Assembly: GCF_001189915.1 (NCBI RefSeq)
Contig: NZ_LFLS01000013.1
Coordinates: forward strand, 78,839-142,838
Origin: Herbaspirillum autotrophicum
GTDB lineage: Bacteria; Pseudomonadota; Gammaproteobacteria; Burkholderiales; Burkholderiaceae_D
DNA: 64,000 nucleotides
Direction: 5' to 3'
The notes below the pieces were generated by a model. It was given only the letters and a program-made list of their open reading frames with translations, searched no databases and was not told where the DNA came from. The position numbers and the translations under genes were made by a program. Numbering within the stretch: the first letter of the stretch is position 1; each line of letters begins with the position of its first letter. Shown here piece by piece: positions 16,523 to 25,013 of the stretch.

Positions 16523-17836
16523 ATGTCTGCCGTCAAAAAACCGAATCGCGTGATTGTCTTTCTTTCCAGCTTCATCGGCACTGCGCTGGAGCAATATGAT
16601 TTTCTGTTGTACGGCACCGCTGCCGCACTGGTATTCAACAAACTGTTCTTCCCTACCCTCGATCCGCTGACCGGCGCGCTGGCGGCGATTGCCACCTATG
16701 CCACCGGCTATGTCGGACGTCCGCTCGGCAGCATCCTGTGCGGGTATCTGGGCGACCGCTACGGCCGCAAATCGGTATTGCTGGCGACGCTGATCATCAT
16801 GGGGGTGGCCTCGACCCTGATCGGTTTGTTGCCAACCTATGCCAGCGTCGGCATCTGGGCCCCGGTCATGTTGTGCACACTGCGCCTGATTCAAGGCATC
16901 GCCCTTGGCGGTGAACAAGGCGGCGCGATTCTGATCGCCGTTGAAAATGCGCCGCAAAAACGCAAAGGTCTGTTTGGCAGCTGGAGTTCAGCCGGCGGCA
17001 TGGCCGGTCTGGTGATGTCGACGCTGGCCTTGTCGATTACCGCCAAATTGCCGGAAGCCGATTTTCTTTCCTGGGGCTGGCGTCTGCCGTTCCTGTTCAG
17101 CATCGTGCTGGTGGTGATCGGCGTGATATCGCGCGCCCGCTTGCCGGAGTCAGAGGATTTCGCCGCCGCCAGACAAGCGGGTACGGTATCGAAAACACCG
17201 CTGCGCGCACTGGTGCGTGAGCACAAGAAAGAAATCCTGCTGGCCGCCGTCGCCCGCGCCGGTGAAATTGCCTGGGTCATCAATGTGCTGGTGTTCACCA
17301 CGTCGTATGTGGTGACGCAATTGCAACTGGGCAAACCGATGATCTTGAATGCGATTCTGATCGGTGCCTGCATTTCGATTTTCGGCAATCCGTTCTTTGC
17401 CGCCATTTCGGATCGTATCGGTTTTCGCCGCATGTACCTGATCGGCGCCGGTGTCGCTGCCATCGGTATCTGGCCGTATTTTGCCATGGTCAGCTCGGCG
17501 CAACCGCTGCTGGTGTGTACTGCCGTGATTCTGGCCATCGGCGTGGTTCATCCGATGATGTACGGCCCGCAAGGCGCCTTGTTCGCCAGCCTGTTCGGCA
17601 CCAAGGTGCGTTACAGCGGCGTCGGCATTTCACATCAGATCGGCGCGTTGGTCGGCGGTGGACTGACGCCGCTGCTGTCGGCGCTGTTGCTGGCCAAGAA
17701 TCAGGGCAGTCCGTGGATGGTGGCGATTCTGATCACTGCCTTCAGCCTGATTGCCGGGATTGCCGTGATGGCGATGGGCAAGGCCGCTGTCGATGACAGC
17801 AGCCCGGCCCGCAACGGCGAAGCAACGGTTTCTTAA
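16523..17836 (+). CDS. MFS transporter, metabolite:H+ symporter (MHS) type
   Basis: A 437-residue membrane protein with about 12 segments. It opens with the MHS-type stretch SSFIGTALEQYDFLLYG, and the MFS loop motif GYLGDRYGRKSV lies at about 76-87. IQGIALGGEQGGA is also typical of the family of proline/betaine, citrate, shikimate and related proton symporters. ATG at 16523 follows CAGGAG at 6 nt. It lies 113 bp downstream of the aldolase gene. Its TAA overlaps the terminator codon of the convergent phosphoesterase gene by two bases. Confidence 0.87.
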   Translation: MSAVKKPNRVIVFLSSFIGTALEQYDFLLYGTAAALVFNKLFFPTLDPLTGALAAIATYATGYVGRPLGSILCGYLGDRYGRKSVLLATLIIMGVASTLIGLLPTYASVGIWAPVMLCTLRLIQGIALGGEQGGAILIAVENAPQKRKGLFGSWSSAGGMAGLVMSTLALSITAKLPEADFLSWGWRLPFLFSIVLVVIGVISRARLPESEDFAAARQAGTVSKTPLRALVREHKKEILLAAVARAGEIAWVINVLVFTTSYVVTQLQLGKPMILNAILIGACISIFGNPFFAAISDRIGFRRMYLIGAGVAAIGIWPYFAMVSSAQPLLVCTAVILAIGVVHPMMYGPQGALFASLFGTKVRYSGVGISHQIGALVGGGLTPLLSALLLAKNQGSPWMVAILITAFSLIAGIAVMAMGKAAVDDSSPARNGEATVS

Positions 17837-19428
17837 TTGGTCAGGGCGCCGCTCAGGTCACCAATCGGCTTACCGCCGTTGGCTTGCAATGCACGGTCAC
17901 GCTCGGCGATGCCGTCGAGCACCGGCAACGACCAGCGGCGCGTGATGAAACGCAGGATCGAAGTGGTGTCGTACAGACTGGAATCGACATAGCCTTTTTT
18001 GGCATACGGCGAAATCAGGATGGTCGGTACGCGTGAACCTGGCCCCCATTGATCGGCCTTGGGTGGCGCCGCGTGATCCCAGAAGCCGCCGTTTTCGTCA
18101 TAGGTGACGACGATCAGCATGTGGCCCCATTGCGGACTCTGTTGCAACTGGCTGATGACCTCGGCGATATGGGCATCGCCCGAAGCGACATCGGCATAAC
18201 CGGCATGCTGATTGAGGTTGCCTTGCGGTTTGTAAAACGCCACCGGCGGCAATTTCCCGGCGGCTGCATCTTGCAGGAAACTGCTGTCGAAATCCTTCAG
18301 ATGCCGGGCCCGGTAAGCGGCATGCTTGACCGGATCCATGTTGGCAAAGTAATTGAACGGCTGATGATGAAACTGGAAATTCGGTGTCGGCGACGCAAAT
18401 TTGCGATCCCCCTGAGCACTGTTCAGGGTGGCATTCCAGGCACCGGCATACCAGGCCCAGTCGATGCCTTTGGCAGACAACAGATCGCCGATATTTTTTT
18501 GCGTCTGCGGCGGCAAGGTCGACGCATTGGCGCGGTCGGCAAACAATTTGGCGCTGTCGCCGGCAGCCGGCGCGACATTGCTCGGCTGATAGGGCGGCTG
18601 CATGGTATTGACCGCATAGAACATGCCCTTGGCATCGGCCGGCGTCAAGGCGCCGTCATTGGCATATTTCGGCGCGCCCTTGAGCACTGAAGCGGCAGCA
18701 CCGGCGGCCGGTGTCAGGCGTGCGAACTTGCCGTCGGCATCGACATCGATCCTGGAAATCAGGCCACGCGCCGGTGACTTGTCAGCATCTGGATATTGCG
18801 GAGCGCAGGCGCAGATCAAAAACTGATGCGTCAAAAAGGAACCGCCAAAGGCGCCGATATAGAAGTTATCGGCCAGCGTGTATTGCTGCGCCAGTTTCCA
18901 CATCGCCATACCGCTGCCATCGTAATAACCCATGACCAGACCGCCGGCATCGGAATAGGTGGCGAACTTGTCGTTCTTGCCGCCATTGATCTGCATCTGG
19001 TTATTGTAAAAACGATGCACCAGATCGCGCGTGATGACGTCAGCGCCGGCATTGAAACCATCGCTGCCATCAATGCGGAATGGCTGGTTCGGCAGATTCG
19101 CCGATTGCGCCTGCGTGATCACCCGCGACTGCCCCGGCAGCGTCACGCCACCCCAGGTCGGCGGCAATACCGGCAACACCGAACCATCGACATCGCGTTG
19201 CGGTGCATAGGCCGATTTGGAAGACGGATTCACGCCCGGAATACCGTCGGCACCGGGAAACAATCCGTACAAGGTATCGAAGCCGCGATTTTCCGCGTAG
19301 ATCACCACCAGGGTATCGATATTGCGCAAGGCGCTGTCGTTGCCGGCCAGATTGGCGTTGCCGCCGCAGGCAGTCAGCATCAGTAGCAAGGCGGTCGCCA
19401 GCAAGCTCAGGCGAAGGGGTCGGTTCAT
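17833..19428 (-). CDS. Phosphoesterase-family (acid phosphatase/phospholipase C-like) lipoprotein
   Basis: A 531-residue exported protein. The N-terminus MNRPLRLSLLATALLLMLTACGG carries a lipobox (LTAC, Cys about 20). The phosphoesterase domain has the metal/nucleophile motif YAENRGFDTLYG (about 45-56). The later TYDENGGFWDHAAPP (about 428-442) is a hallmark of the AcpA/PLC superfamily. It should release phosphate from organic esters at the cell surface or in the periplasm. ATG at 19428 has AAGGAA at 6 nt. PHO-box-like direct repeats oriented toward this gene lie 81 bp upstream, consistent with induction under phosphate limitation. It is divergent from a di-heme peroxidase. Confidence 0.85.
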   Translation of the reverse strand: MNRPLRLSLLATALLLMLTACGGNANLAGNDSALRNIDTLVVIYAENRGFDTLYGLFPGADGIPGVNPSSKSAYAPQRDVDGSVLPVLPPTWGGVTLPGQSRVITQAQSANLPNQPFRIDGSDGFNAGADVITRDLVHRFYNNQMQINGGKNDKFATYSDAGGLVMGYYDGSGMAMWKLAQQYTLADNFYIGAFGGSFLTHQFLICACAPQYPDADKSPARGLISRIDVDADGKFARLTPAAGAAASVLKGAPKYANDGALTPADAKGMFYAVNTMQPPYQPSNVAPAAGDSAKLFADRANASTLPPQTQKNIGDLLSAKGIDWAWYAGAWNATLNSAQGDRKFASPTPNFQFHHQPFNYFANMDPVKHAAYRARHLKDFDSSFLQDAAAGKLPPVAFYKPQGNLNQHAGYADVASGDAHIAEVISQLQQSPQWGHMLIVVTYDENGGFWDHAAPPKADQWGPGSRVPTILISPYAKKGYVDSSLYDTTSILRFITRRWSLPVLDGIAERDRALQANGGKPIGDLSGALTN

Positions 19429-19508
19429 GTTGATTCCTTTATTGAATCGCGCCATGCTAGCGTTCAAATATAACGGGAAAATGACAAGAAACGCGCTGCA
19501 AGCCTTGC

Positions 19509-19526
19509 CTGACAAGGACCTGACAA
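19509..19526 (-). promoter_or_regulatory. PHO-box-like direct repeat toward the phosphoesterase
   Basis: Read on the minus strand, TTGTCAG-GTCC-TTGTCAG is a perfect 7-bp direct repeat with 11-bp periodicity. Each half matches CTGTCAT/C at 5 of 7 positions. A further TTGTCAT half-site lies downstream at 19481-19487. This is the PhoB-site architecture (7+4+7). Confidence 0.5.
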
Positions 19527-19539
19527 AAACCGGGGATAG

Positions 19540-19557
19540 CCGTCATCTTTTCGTCAC
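19540..19557 (+). promoter_or_regulatory. PHO-box-like site toward the di-heme peroxidase
   Basis: CCGTCAT-CTTT-TCGTCAC matches the PhoB consensus CTGTCAT-N4-CTGTCAC at 6 of 7 and 5 of 7 positions in its two halves. It lies 61 bp upstream of the peroxidase ATG in the divergent spacer. Confidence 0.55.
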
Positions 19558-19618
19558 ATTGAACTGTTAGGGTTCGGATTCTGTTTAATTGGCAAGCCAC
19601 ATTGCATCCCCGGATTTC

Positions 19619-20860
19619 ATGAAAGCCCTTCTGCTCGGTTCAACCCTGATGGCCGCGCTGGTACTCCAGACCGGCAGCAACTCGCCATCGGCAGCGGCCG
19701 CAGTGAGCGCCGGCAAACCGGCTGCGCTCAGCCGGCAACAACAACATCAACGGGTGACGGACCTCACCACGCTCGGTCGCGCCATGTTTTTTGATCAGGC
19801 ATTGTCGGCCTCGGGCAAACAATCGTGCGCCAGTTGCCATAGCCCGGAACATGCCTTCGGGCCGCCGAACAATTTGCCGGTGCAACCGGGCGGACGTTTT
19901 CTGACGCTGTCCGGCACCCGGGCCGTGCCGTCATTGCGCTATATGCAAAACACGCCGGCCTTTACCGAGCACTATCACGATGACGATGGCGACGACAGTA
20001 TCGACGCCGGCCCCACCGGCGGCCGTACCTGGGACGGACGCGTCGACTCCGCACACGAACAGGCGCGCATTCCGTTGCTGTCGACCCATGAGATGGGCAA
20101 CGCCAGTACCGGCGAGGTGGTCAACAAACTGCGCGCGGCAACTTACGCCCCACAGTTGAAAGCCCTGTTCGGTGCACAAGTGTTTGATGATCCCGAACGG
20201 GCGTTTGATGCGGCCATGCATGCGCTGGAAGTATTTCAGGAAAATCCGGCCGACTTTTATCCTTACAGCAGCAAGTACGATGCTTTCCTGCGCCGGCAAG
20301 TGAAGCTGACGCCACAGGAAATGCGCGGCCTGAGCCTGTTCAACGATCCGGACAAAGGCAACTGCGCCTCATGTCATATCAGTGCCGTCGCCCCCAACGG
20401 CGCATTTCCGCAATTTACCGATTACGGTCTGATCGCCCTCGGCGCACCCCGTAACCGAGAAATTCCGGCCAATGCGAATCCTCAGTATGTTGATCTTGGT
20501 TTATGCGGTCCGGAGCGTACCGACTTCATGGATAGAAAAGACTATTGCGGCTTGTTCAAGACGCCGACCTTGCGCAACGTAGCGTTGCGGCAGACCTTCT
20601 TTCACAACGGCGTGTTTCACAGCCTCGATGAAGTGATGCGGTTTTATGTCGAGCGCGACACGGCACCGCAGAAATGGTATCCGCGCAACCGCGACCGCAG
20701 CTTGCGCAAGTTCGACGACCTGCTGCCGGCGTATCACGCCAACGTCAATATGGAAGCGCCGTTCGGCGGCAAGCGCGGCGACAAGCCGGTATTGTCAGCC
20801 AGCGAAATACAGGACGTGATCGCGTTCATGAAAACGCTCACCGACGGTTACCAGCCCTGA
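19619..20860 (+). CDS. Di-heme cytochrome c peroxidase (MauG/CcpA-like)
   Basis: A 413-residue periplasmic protein with a signal-like N-terminus (MKALLLGSTLMAALVLQTGS). Two c-type heme sites are visible: CASCH at about 70-74 and CASCH at about 248-252. The family segment PTLRNVALRQTFFHNGVFHSLDEVM is also present. Length and heme spacing fit bacterial di-heme cytochrome c peroxidase and MauG relatives. ATG at 19619 is chosen over an upstream TTG because it places the signal peptide at the N-terminus. The gene is divergent from a phosphoesterase across a spacer with PHO-box-like repeats, suggesting phosphate-starvation control, unusual for an H2O2-handling enzyme. Confidence 0.87.
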   Translation: MKALLLGSTLMAALVLQTGSNSPSAAAAVSAGKPAALSRQQQHQRVTDLTTLGRAMFFDQALSASGKQSCASCHSPEHAFGPPNNLPVQPGGRFLTLSGTRAVPSLRYMQNTPAFTEHYHDDDGDDSIDAGPTGGRTWDGRVDSAHEQARIPLLSTHEMGNASTGEVVNKLRAATYAPQLKALFGAQVFDDPERAFDAAMHALEVFQENPADFYPYSSKYDAFLRRQVKLTPQEMRGLSLFNDPDKGNCASCHISAVAPNGAFPQFTDYGLIALGAPRNREIPANANPQYVDLGLCGPERTDFMDRKDYCGLFKTPTLRNVALRQTFFHNGVFHSLDEVMRFYVERDTAPQKWYPRNRDRSLRKFDDLLPAYHANVNMEAPFGGKRGDKPVLSASEIQDVIAFMKTLTDGYQP

Positions 20861-20883
20861 GCGATTGTCTGCAAGCCAGAGGC

Positions 20884-21123
20884 TCAGGCAATCGTGTTGA
20901 TGGTAGTGCCGATGGTCTGCCCGTTGGCATTGATGGTAGCGGTCTGTTGCGCCCGCGCGGCCTGCAGCTCTTCGGCGCGACGTTCTTCGGCACGCTTGCG
21001 GGCGGCTTCTTCCAGATCCTTGCGTTCCTGAATCCGGCGCGCTTCCTCCGGATCGGGCGCTTTGGACACCACGGGTACCGGCGGCGCAGCAGAACTGACG
21101 GATGAGACGGAATCGATTGCCAC
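20884..21123 (-). CDS. Small charged helical protein, function unknown (79 aa)
   Basis: A 79-residue protein with a GTG start behind a strong AAGGAG at 7 nt. It opens with a short Ser/Ala/Pro-rich stretch. A long Arg/Glu/Ala helix follows (about 25-60, PDPEEARRIQERKDLEEAARKR and on), likely a coiled coil. The tail TINANGQTIGTTINTIA resembles the end of flagellar or PAAR-neighbour small proteins but is not diagnostic. No signal peptide is seen. It stands between the peroxidase and the ABC operon, with 98 bp to the latter. I do not recognise the family. Confidence 0.65.
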   Translation of the reverse strand: MAIDSVSSVSSAAPPVPVVSKAPDPEEARRIQERKDLEEAARKRAEERRAEELQAARAQQTATINANGQTIGTTINTIA

Positions 21124-21221
21124 GATAATCTCCTTGTGAAGGGATTACTCACCATCTGCCATATTGTCGATAGCACAATATGCAGATGATCAGATGAACT
21201 CACATCTTACACGCTATCGGA

Positions 21222-22052
21222 TTAATGACAATCCGGCACGTTCTGATCGAGATACACCTCGAAGGCGACGTTATTGGTCCACTTTTTCTTGAGCGTACCC
21301 ATGAAACCCGTGGCATACCAGCTGGCCGCAGTCTGTTTCAGGAACGCGATGGCTTTGCCATCATCCTGCCTGACGATGAAGGACAGCGCAGCACGGCTTT
21401 GCACCGGCAAGCGGGCCGAGAATTTTTTCCATTCCGGCAGTTTCAGCAATTCATTGAGCAAGGTATCGTCGTGCACTGCCGCATCGCATTCACCGATGCG
21501 CACCGCCAACAGCGAATCGGCCGGCGCCCGCTGGACTTTTTCGATAGCACCGTAGCGTGCCGCCATCTTGCCGACATAAGCGCCGCCCTCGGACAGACAG
21601 ACGGTACGCCCTTTCAGTTGTTCCCAGGTCTTGATGTCGGTATCGGTGCGCATGATGGCCATGGCACCGGCGCTGTAACCGGTGGCAATGACCGCCGCGT
21701 CGCGTCGCAGCGGATCGTTGTCATCCACCATGGCCAGCACCACATCGGCCTTGCCGCTCTTGAGCAAATTCAAGGCGCTGCCGGCATCGGCCTTGACCGT
21801 GGCCAGCCCGGCCTTCAGACGGGTCGCCAGATCTTGCGCCAGCGGCGTTTCCAGACTTTCCGGGGTACGGAATTTGGCGCCGGCGACGTACTTCGGCAAA
21901 GGATAAGCAAGTCCGGCATTCAACACGCCGCGCTGCGCGACGCCATCAATATCAGCCTGCGCCGCGCCCGCCGTCATCCAGCACGCCGCCAACACCGCCA
22001 GCGCGCGCAGCGATGCGGAAGTCAAAGAGAGGCGCAGCGAGACGGTGTTCAT
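21222..22052 (-). CDS. Family 3 extracellular solute-binding protein
   Basis: A 276-residue periplasmic binding protein with a signal peptide ending near GAAQA-D (about 34). It has the SBP family 3 opening DGVAQRGVLNAGLAYPLPKY and the segment TWEQLKGRTVCLSEGGAYVGK. Such proteins usually bind amino acids or small organic cations. It is the last gene of an ABC operon whose permease and first binding protein belong to the nitrate/sulfonate/taurine class, and begins 2 bp after the permease stop. Two unrelated binding proteins feeding one permease would be odd; alternatively this one works with another transporter or as a sensor input. Confidence 0.78.
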   Translation of the reverse strand: MNTVSLRLSLTSASLRALAVLAACWMTAGAAQADIDGVAQRGVLNAGLAYPLPKYVAGAKFRTPESLETPLAQDLATRLKAGLATVKADAGSALNLLKSGKADVVLAMVDDNDPLRRDAAVIATGYSAGAMAIMRTDTDIKTWEQLKGRTVCLSEGGAYVGKMAARYGAIEKVQRAPADSLLAVRIGECDAAVHDDTLLNELLKLPEWKKFSARLPVQSRAALSFIVRQDDGKAIAFLKQTAASWYATGFMGTLKKKWTNNVAFEVYLDQNVPDCH

Positions 22053-22054
22053 GT

Positions 22055-22828
22055 TTACACGTATTGGTAGCGTAACAAACGATGTTTGAGGTTTTCCAGA
22101 ATCACCTGATCGATCAGGGCCGCCAGAATGGCAATCGCCAGAATATTGGTCATCACGCCGACCATGTCGGCAGTCTCACCGGAATACGCCAGCGTGCGGC
22201 CCAGGCCCTTGCCGAAGCCGATCAGCATTTCAGCCGAAATCAGTGCGCGCCAGGCATTGCCGAACGCCAGTTGGGCGCCGGTAATCAGCTCCGGCATGAC
22301 TGCCGGCAGATACACGCGACGCAACATGCCCCAGCGCGTAGCGCCCATCACGCGCGCCGCCGATACGTGCACTTGCTGCACGCTCTCGGTCGCATTCATG
22401 ACTGACAAGGCGGCCGGGAAAAACGCGGCAATCGCCACCACCACCATGATCGGCAAATTGCCGAAGCCCATCAGGATCAGGAACAGCGGCACCCAGGCAA
22501 TCGAAGGAATCGACTGCAAGATGATGATGGCCGACTTCAATACTTCGCGGAAGAAGAACAGCACCGCGCCAAGCAAACCAAAACCGATACCGAACAACAA
22601 GGCCGCTCCGTAACCGCCACCGAGGCGCGTCAGGCTGCCCCACAGCGCAGTCCGGAACGCCGGCTCCTGCACTTCATGCCACAGGCGCGCCAGCACCACC
22701 GGCACCCCAGGCATCAAAAAGTCCGGCAGCGACCAGGCAGCGATCTGCCACATCAACAAAATGAAAGCAATCGCCATCACCATGGCAAGCTTTTTACGAT
22801 ATCCGGTAACGCGACGCTGATTACTCAT
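22055..22828 (-). CDS. ABC transporter permease (SsuC/TauC/NtrB type)
   Basis: A 257-residue inner membrane protein with about six segments and the EAA-type loop SAARVMGATRWGMLRRVYLPAVMPELITG (about 155-183). It resembles permeases for aliphatic sulfonates, taurine and nitrate. No Shine-Dalgarno is evident: the start follows the AT-rich CATTTCTAAATT, and a GC-rich hairpin (GGCCGGCGACTTCGTCGGCC) sits about 20 nt before the ATG. It is separated from the upstream binding-protein gene by a 236-bp repeat-rich spacer, unusual inside an ABC operon. Confidence 0.85.
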   Translation of the reverse strand: MSNQRRVTGYRKKLAMVMAIAFILLMWQIAAWSLPDFLMPGVPVVLARLWHEVQEPAFRTALWGSLTRLGGGYGAALLFGIGFGLLGAVLFFFREVLKSAIIILQSIPSIAWVPLFLILMGFGNLPIMVVVAIAAFFPAALSVMNATESVQQVHVSAARVMGATRWGMLRRVYLPAVMPELITGAQLAFGNAWRALISAEMLIGFGKGLGRTLAYSGETADMVGVMTNILAIAILAALIDQVILENLKHRLLRYQYV

Positions 22829-22913
22829 AATTTAGAAATGCGATGGCCGACGAAGTCGCCGGCCGAAAAATAATTGCAAAAAATAGCGATGCTCGATGCT
22901 TATACCGATGCTT

Positions 22914-22946
22914 AAGGAGCCGATAAGGAGCCGATAAAGAGCCGAT
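22914..22946 (+). repeat. 11-bp tandem repeat, three copies
   Basis: AAGGAGCCGAT occurs at 22914-22924 and 22925-22935, with a one-base variant, AAAGAGCCGAT, at 22936-22946. The array lies within the 236-bp spacer between the binding-protein and permease genes. Confidence 0.85.
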
Positions 22947-22996
22947 CGTGGACCAGCAAGCGTAGCGAGCCAGTCGCCGTTACGTCGAGACGCGCA

Positions 22997-23014
22997 GCCG
23001 TACATGCGTACGGC
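22997..23014. repeat. REP-like palindrome in an intra-operon spacer
   Basis: GCCGTAC-ATGC-GTACGGC is a perfect 7-bp stem with a 4-nt loop. Outer arms GATGCTCG (about 22888) and CGAGCATC (about 23013) pair over the larger spacer. The spacer 22829-23064 is otherwise empty of supportable genes. The structure looks like a dispersed extragenic palindromic element, though only one copy is seen in this window. Confidence 0.5.
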
Positions 23015-23064
23015 GAGCATCACAGATGTCAATCCGGCTGGCGCAGTAGTTTTACGCCATGCTG

Positions 23065-24060
23065 TCAGAGCTTGCGATCCTTCTGCCAGCTCAGGTCCAC
23101 GATGCTGCGTACCTCAAACGGCTTGCCATCCTTGGTTTTCAACGAGCCTTGTTCTTGCAGGATGTTGGCGATGTCTTGCATGCGGTCCTGTTCTTTTTCG
23201 GTCAGCTTGGCATTGAAGGTCTGGCTCTTGATGGCGTCGCGGATGACGTCTTCACGCAGCAGTTCACCGTGTTTGAGCGTCTTCAGTACCGGCTCGGCGA
23301 TGAAGTAACCGGCGATCAGCTTGGCCGCATCGTAAGGCTTTTTCTTCAGCAGTTCGATGGCGTCACGCTGGGCGTCGAGCGATTTCCAGACCGCCGCGCG
23401 GCGGTTCTTCAGGGTTTCACCGGAAGTGATCACGACCATGCATGGGAACGGCCAGACTTCGCCGATTTCATAGATTTGCTTGACCGGTGCAATCAGTTGC
23501 GCAATACGTGCCTGCGGCTCGAACAGGAAGGCTGCGTCAACGCGCTTGCCGACCAGCGATTGCACGGCAACTTGCGGGCTGACGCCGAGCACGTTGACGT
23601 CATCTGCCTTGAGGCCGGCATCCTTGAACACCACGCCCTTGAGCACGACGTCGGCAGTGCTGCCTTCGGCTTGCGAAGCCAGTGTCTTGCCTTTCAGATC
23701 GGAGACTTTCCTGATGCCGGAATCGTCACGCGCAACAATCGCGTGATAGCCAAGCTGCGCGCCACCGACGACTTTCAGGTCAGCACCTTTCGACGCCCAT
23801 GCCACGGCATTGGTAAAGCCGAACACGCCAGTATCGAGCTGGCCGCCGACAATCGCCTTGATCAGGTCGGTGCCGGATTTGAATTCGATCAGTTCGACAT
23901 CCAGGCCGTGTTTTTTGTACAAACCGGCTTCATAGGCGGCCATGGCTTGTGCATCATCCATCACGCGCAGATAGCCGACCTTGAATTTTTCGATGGCCAT
24001 GGCATTGCCGGAAAGCGCCAATGCTGCCAGTACCGGAACCAACAAACGTTTGATCTTCAT
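23065..24060 (-). CDS. ABC transporter binding protein (SsuA/TauA/NMT1-like)
   Basis: A 331-residue periplasmic protein with a signal peptide ending at AMA-I (about 22). The mature sequence KFKVGYLRVMDDAQAMAAYEAGLYKKHGLDVELIEFKSGTD is typical of the NMT1/SsuA fold that binds sulfonates, nitrate, or pyrimidine and thiamine precursors. Its ATG overlaps the stop of the ATPase gene (ATGA), indicating translational coupling. The ligand cannot be assigned from the sequence. Confidence 0.85.
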   Translation of the reverse strand: MKIKRLLVPVLAALALSGNAMAIEKFKVGYLRVMDDAQAMAAYEAGLYKKHGLDVELIEFKSGTDLIKAIVGGQLDTGVFGFTNAVAWASKGADLKVVGGAQLGYHAIVARDDSGIRKVSDLKGKTLASQAEGSTADVVLKGVVFKDAGLKADDVNVLGVSPQVAVQSLVGKRVDAAFLFEPQARIAQLIAPVKQIYEIGEVWPFPCMVVITSGETLKNRRAAVWKSLDAQRDAIELLKKKPYDAAKLIAGYFIAEPVLKTLKHGELLREDVIRDAIKSQTFNAKLTEKEQDRMQDIANILQEQGSLKTKDGKPFEVRSIVDLSWQKDRKL

Positions 24061-24854
24061 ACCCCTACCCCCTCTATCGTTTTAGCAAAGTCATCCTGTT
24101 CGGCATGAATCCCGAGCAGGCACAATATTTCCCGACGCACGGCGGAGAACTCCGACAAGTCGTGCGTCTTTTCGTGATGCACCAGATTGAATTCCTTGAG
24201 CACGGTGGCGGGCCGGTTACTGAATACCAGAATCCGGTCCGCCAGGAACAAGGCTTCATCGACATCATGCGTGACCAGCAACACGGTCGGTGCCTGATGT
24301 CCGCTGGCGGCGTCGCCTTCTTGCCGGATCAACTGGCGCAAGGCGTCTTGCAAGGTCATGCGGGTCAGCGCATCGAGCGCGCCGAATGGTTCATCGAGCA
24401 ACAAGGCTTTGGGACGCGAAATGAAAGCCCGTGCCAGCGCTGCACGTTGGCGCATGCCGCCTGATACCTGATGCGGATAATAGTGTTCGAAGCCGCTCAG
24501 GTTGACTTTGCCAAGCCAGCTGCGCGCCTGTTGTGCGGCAGACTTCTTGTCGACATTCTGAAACTCCAGCGCCAATGCCACGTTTTGTTCCAGCGTCAGC
24601 CACGGATAAAGTGCGTTTTCCTGAAACATCAGCGTGCGTTCCGGATGCGGCCCGCGCACCGGCTTGCCATCGGCCAGAATGCTGCCCGAGCTGGGCGTCT
24701 CGAGTCCTGCGGCGATATGCAGCAAGGTCGACTTGCCGCAGCCGGAAGGACCGACCAGCGCCACCAGTTCTCCCTGCTCGATATCGCGACTGAAATCGTC
24801 GATCACGTGCAAGCCGGAAAAACTCTTTTGTATGTTCTTGAAAGATAACTTCAT
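24057..24854 (-). CDS. ABC transporter ATP-binding protein (SsuB/TauB-like)
   Basis: A 265-residue ATPase with Walker A GPSGCGKSTLL (about 35-45), signature VSGGMRQRAALARAF, Walker B ALLLDEPFGALD and switch His in VTHDVDEA. The SsuB/TauB class is indicated by VSGGM and DEPFGALD and by the partner genes. ATG at 24854 (MKLSFKNIQ) is chosen by family alignment; the frame is open 16 codons further. It is the first gene of the operon, and the 159-bp spacer upstream (24855-25013) must hold the promoter. Confidence 0.88.
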   Translation of the reverse strand: MKLSFKNIQKSFSGLHVIDDFSRDIEQGELVALVGPSGCGKSTLLHIAAGLETPSSGSILADGKPVRGPHPERTLMFQENALYPWLTLEQNVALALEFQNVDKKSAAQQARSWLGKVNLSGFEHYYPHQVSGGMRQRAALARAFISRPKALLLDEPFGALDALTRMTLQDALRQLIRQEGDAASGHQAPTVLLVTHDVDEALFLADRILVFSNRPATVLKEFNLVHHEKTHDLSEFSAVRREILCLLGIHAEQDDFAKTIEGVGV

Positions 24855-25013
24855 GTTGATCGTGTGATGACAACAGCCACGCCAATGCTGTCGTTTTTGC
24901 AATTATTTGCGGATTTTCCTCAAAGTAGCAGGGACTTTACTGAGGCCCGAGATGCAAGACAACAACTTTTAAGTCTTATGCTTATGCGAAAAACGAATAA
25001 ACAGCCGCCAAAA

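Noticed and set aside
22832..23032. 66-codon minus-strand ORF in the repeat-rich ABC spacer
   Set aside because: Its sequence is made by the palindrome and tandem repeats, and it has no ribosome site; treated as part of the repeat element.
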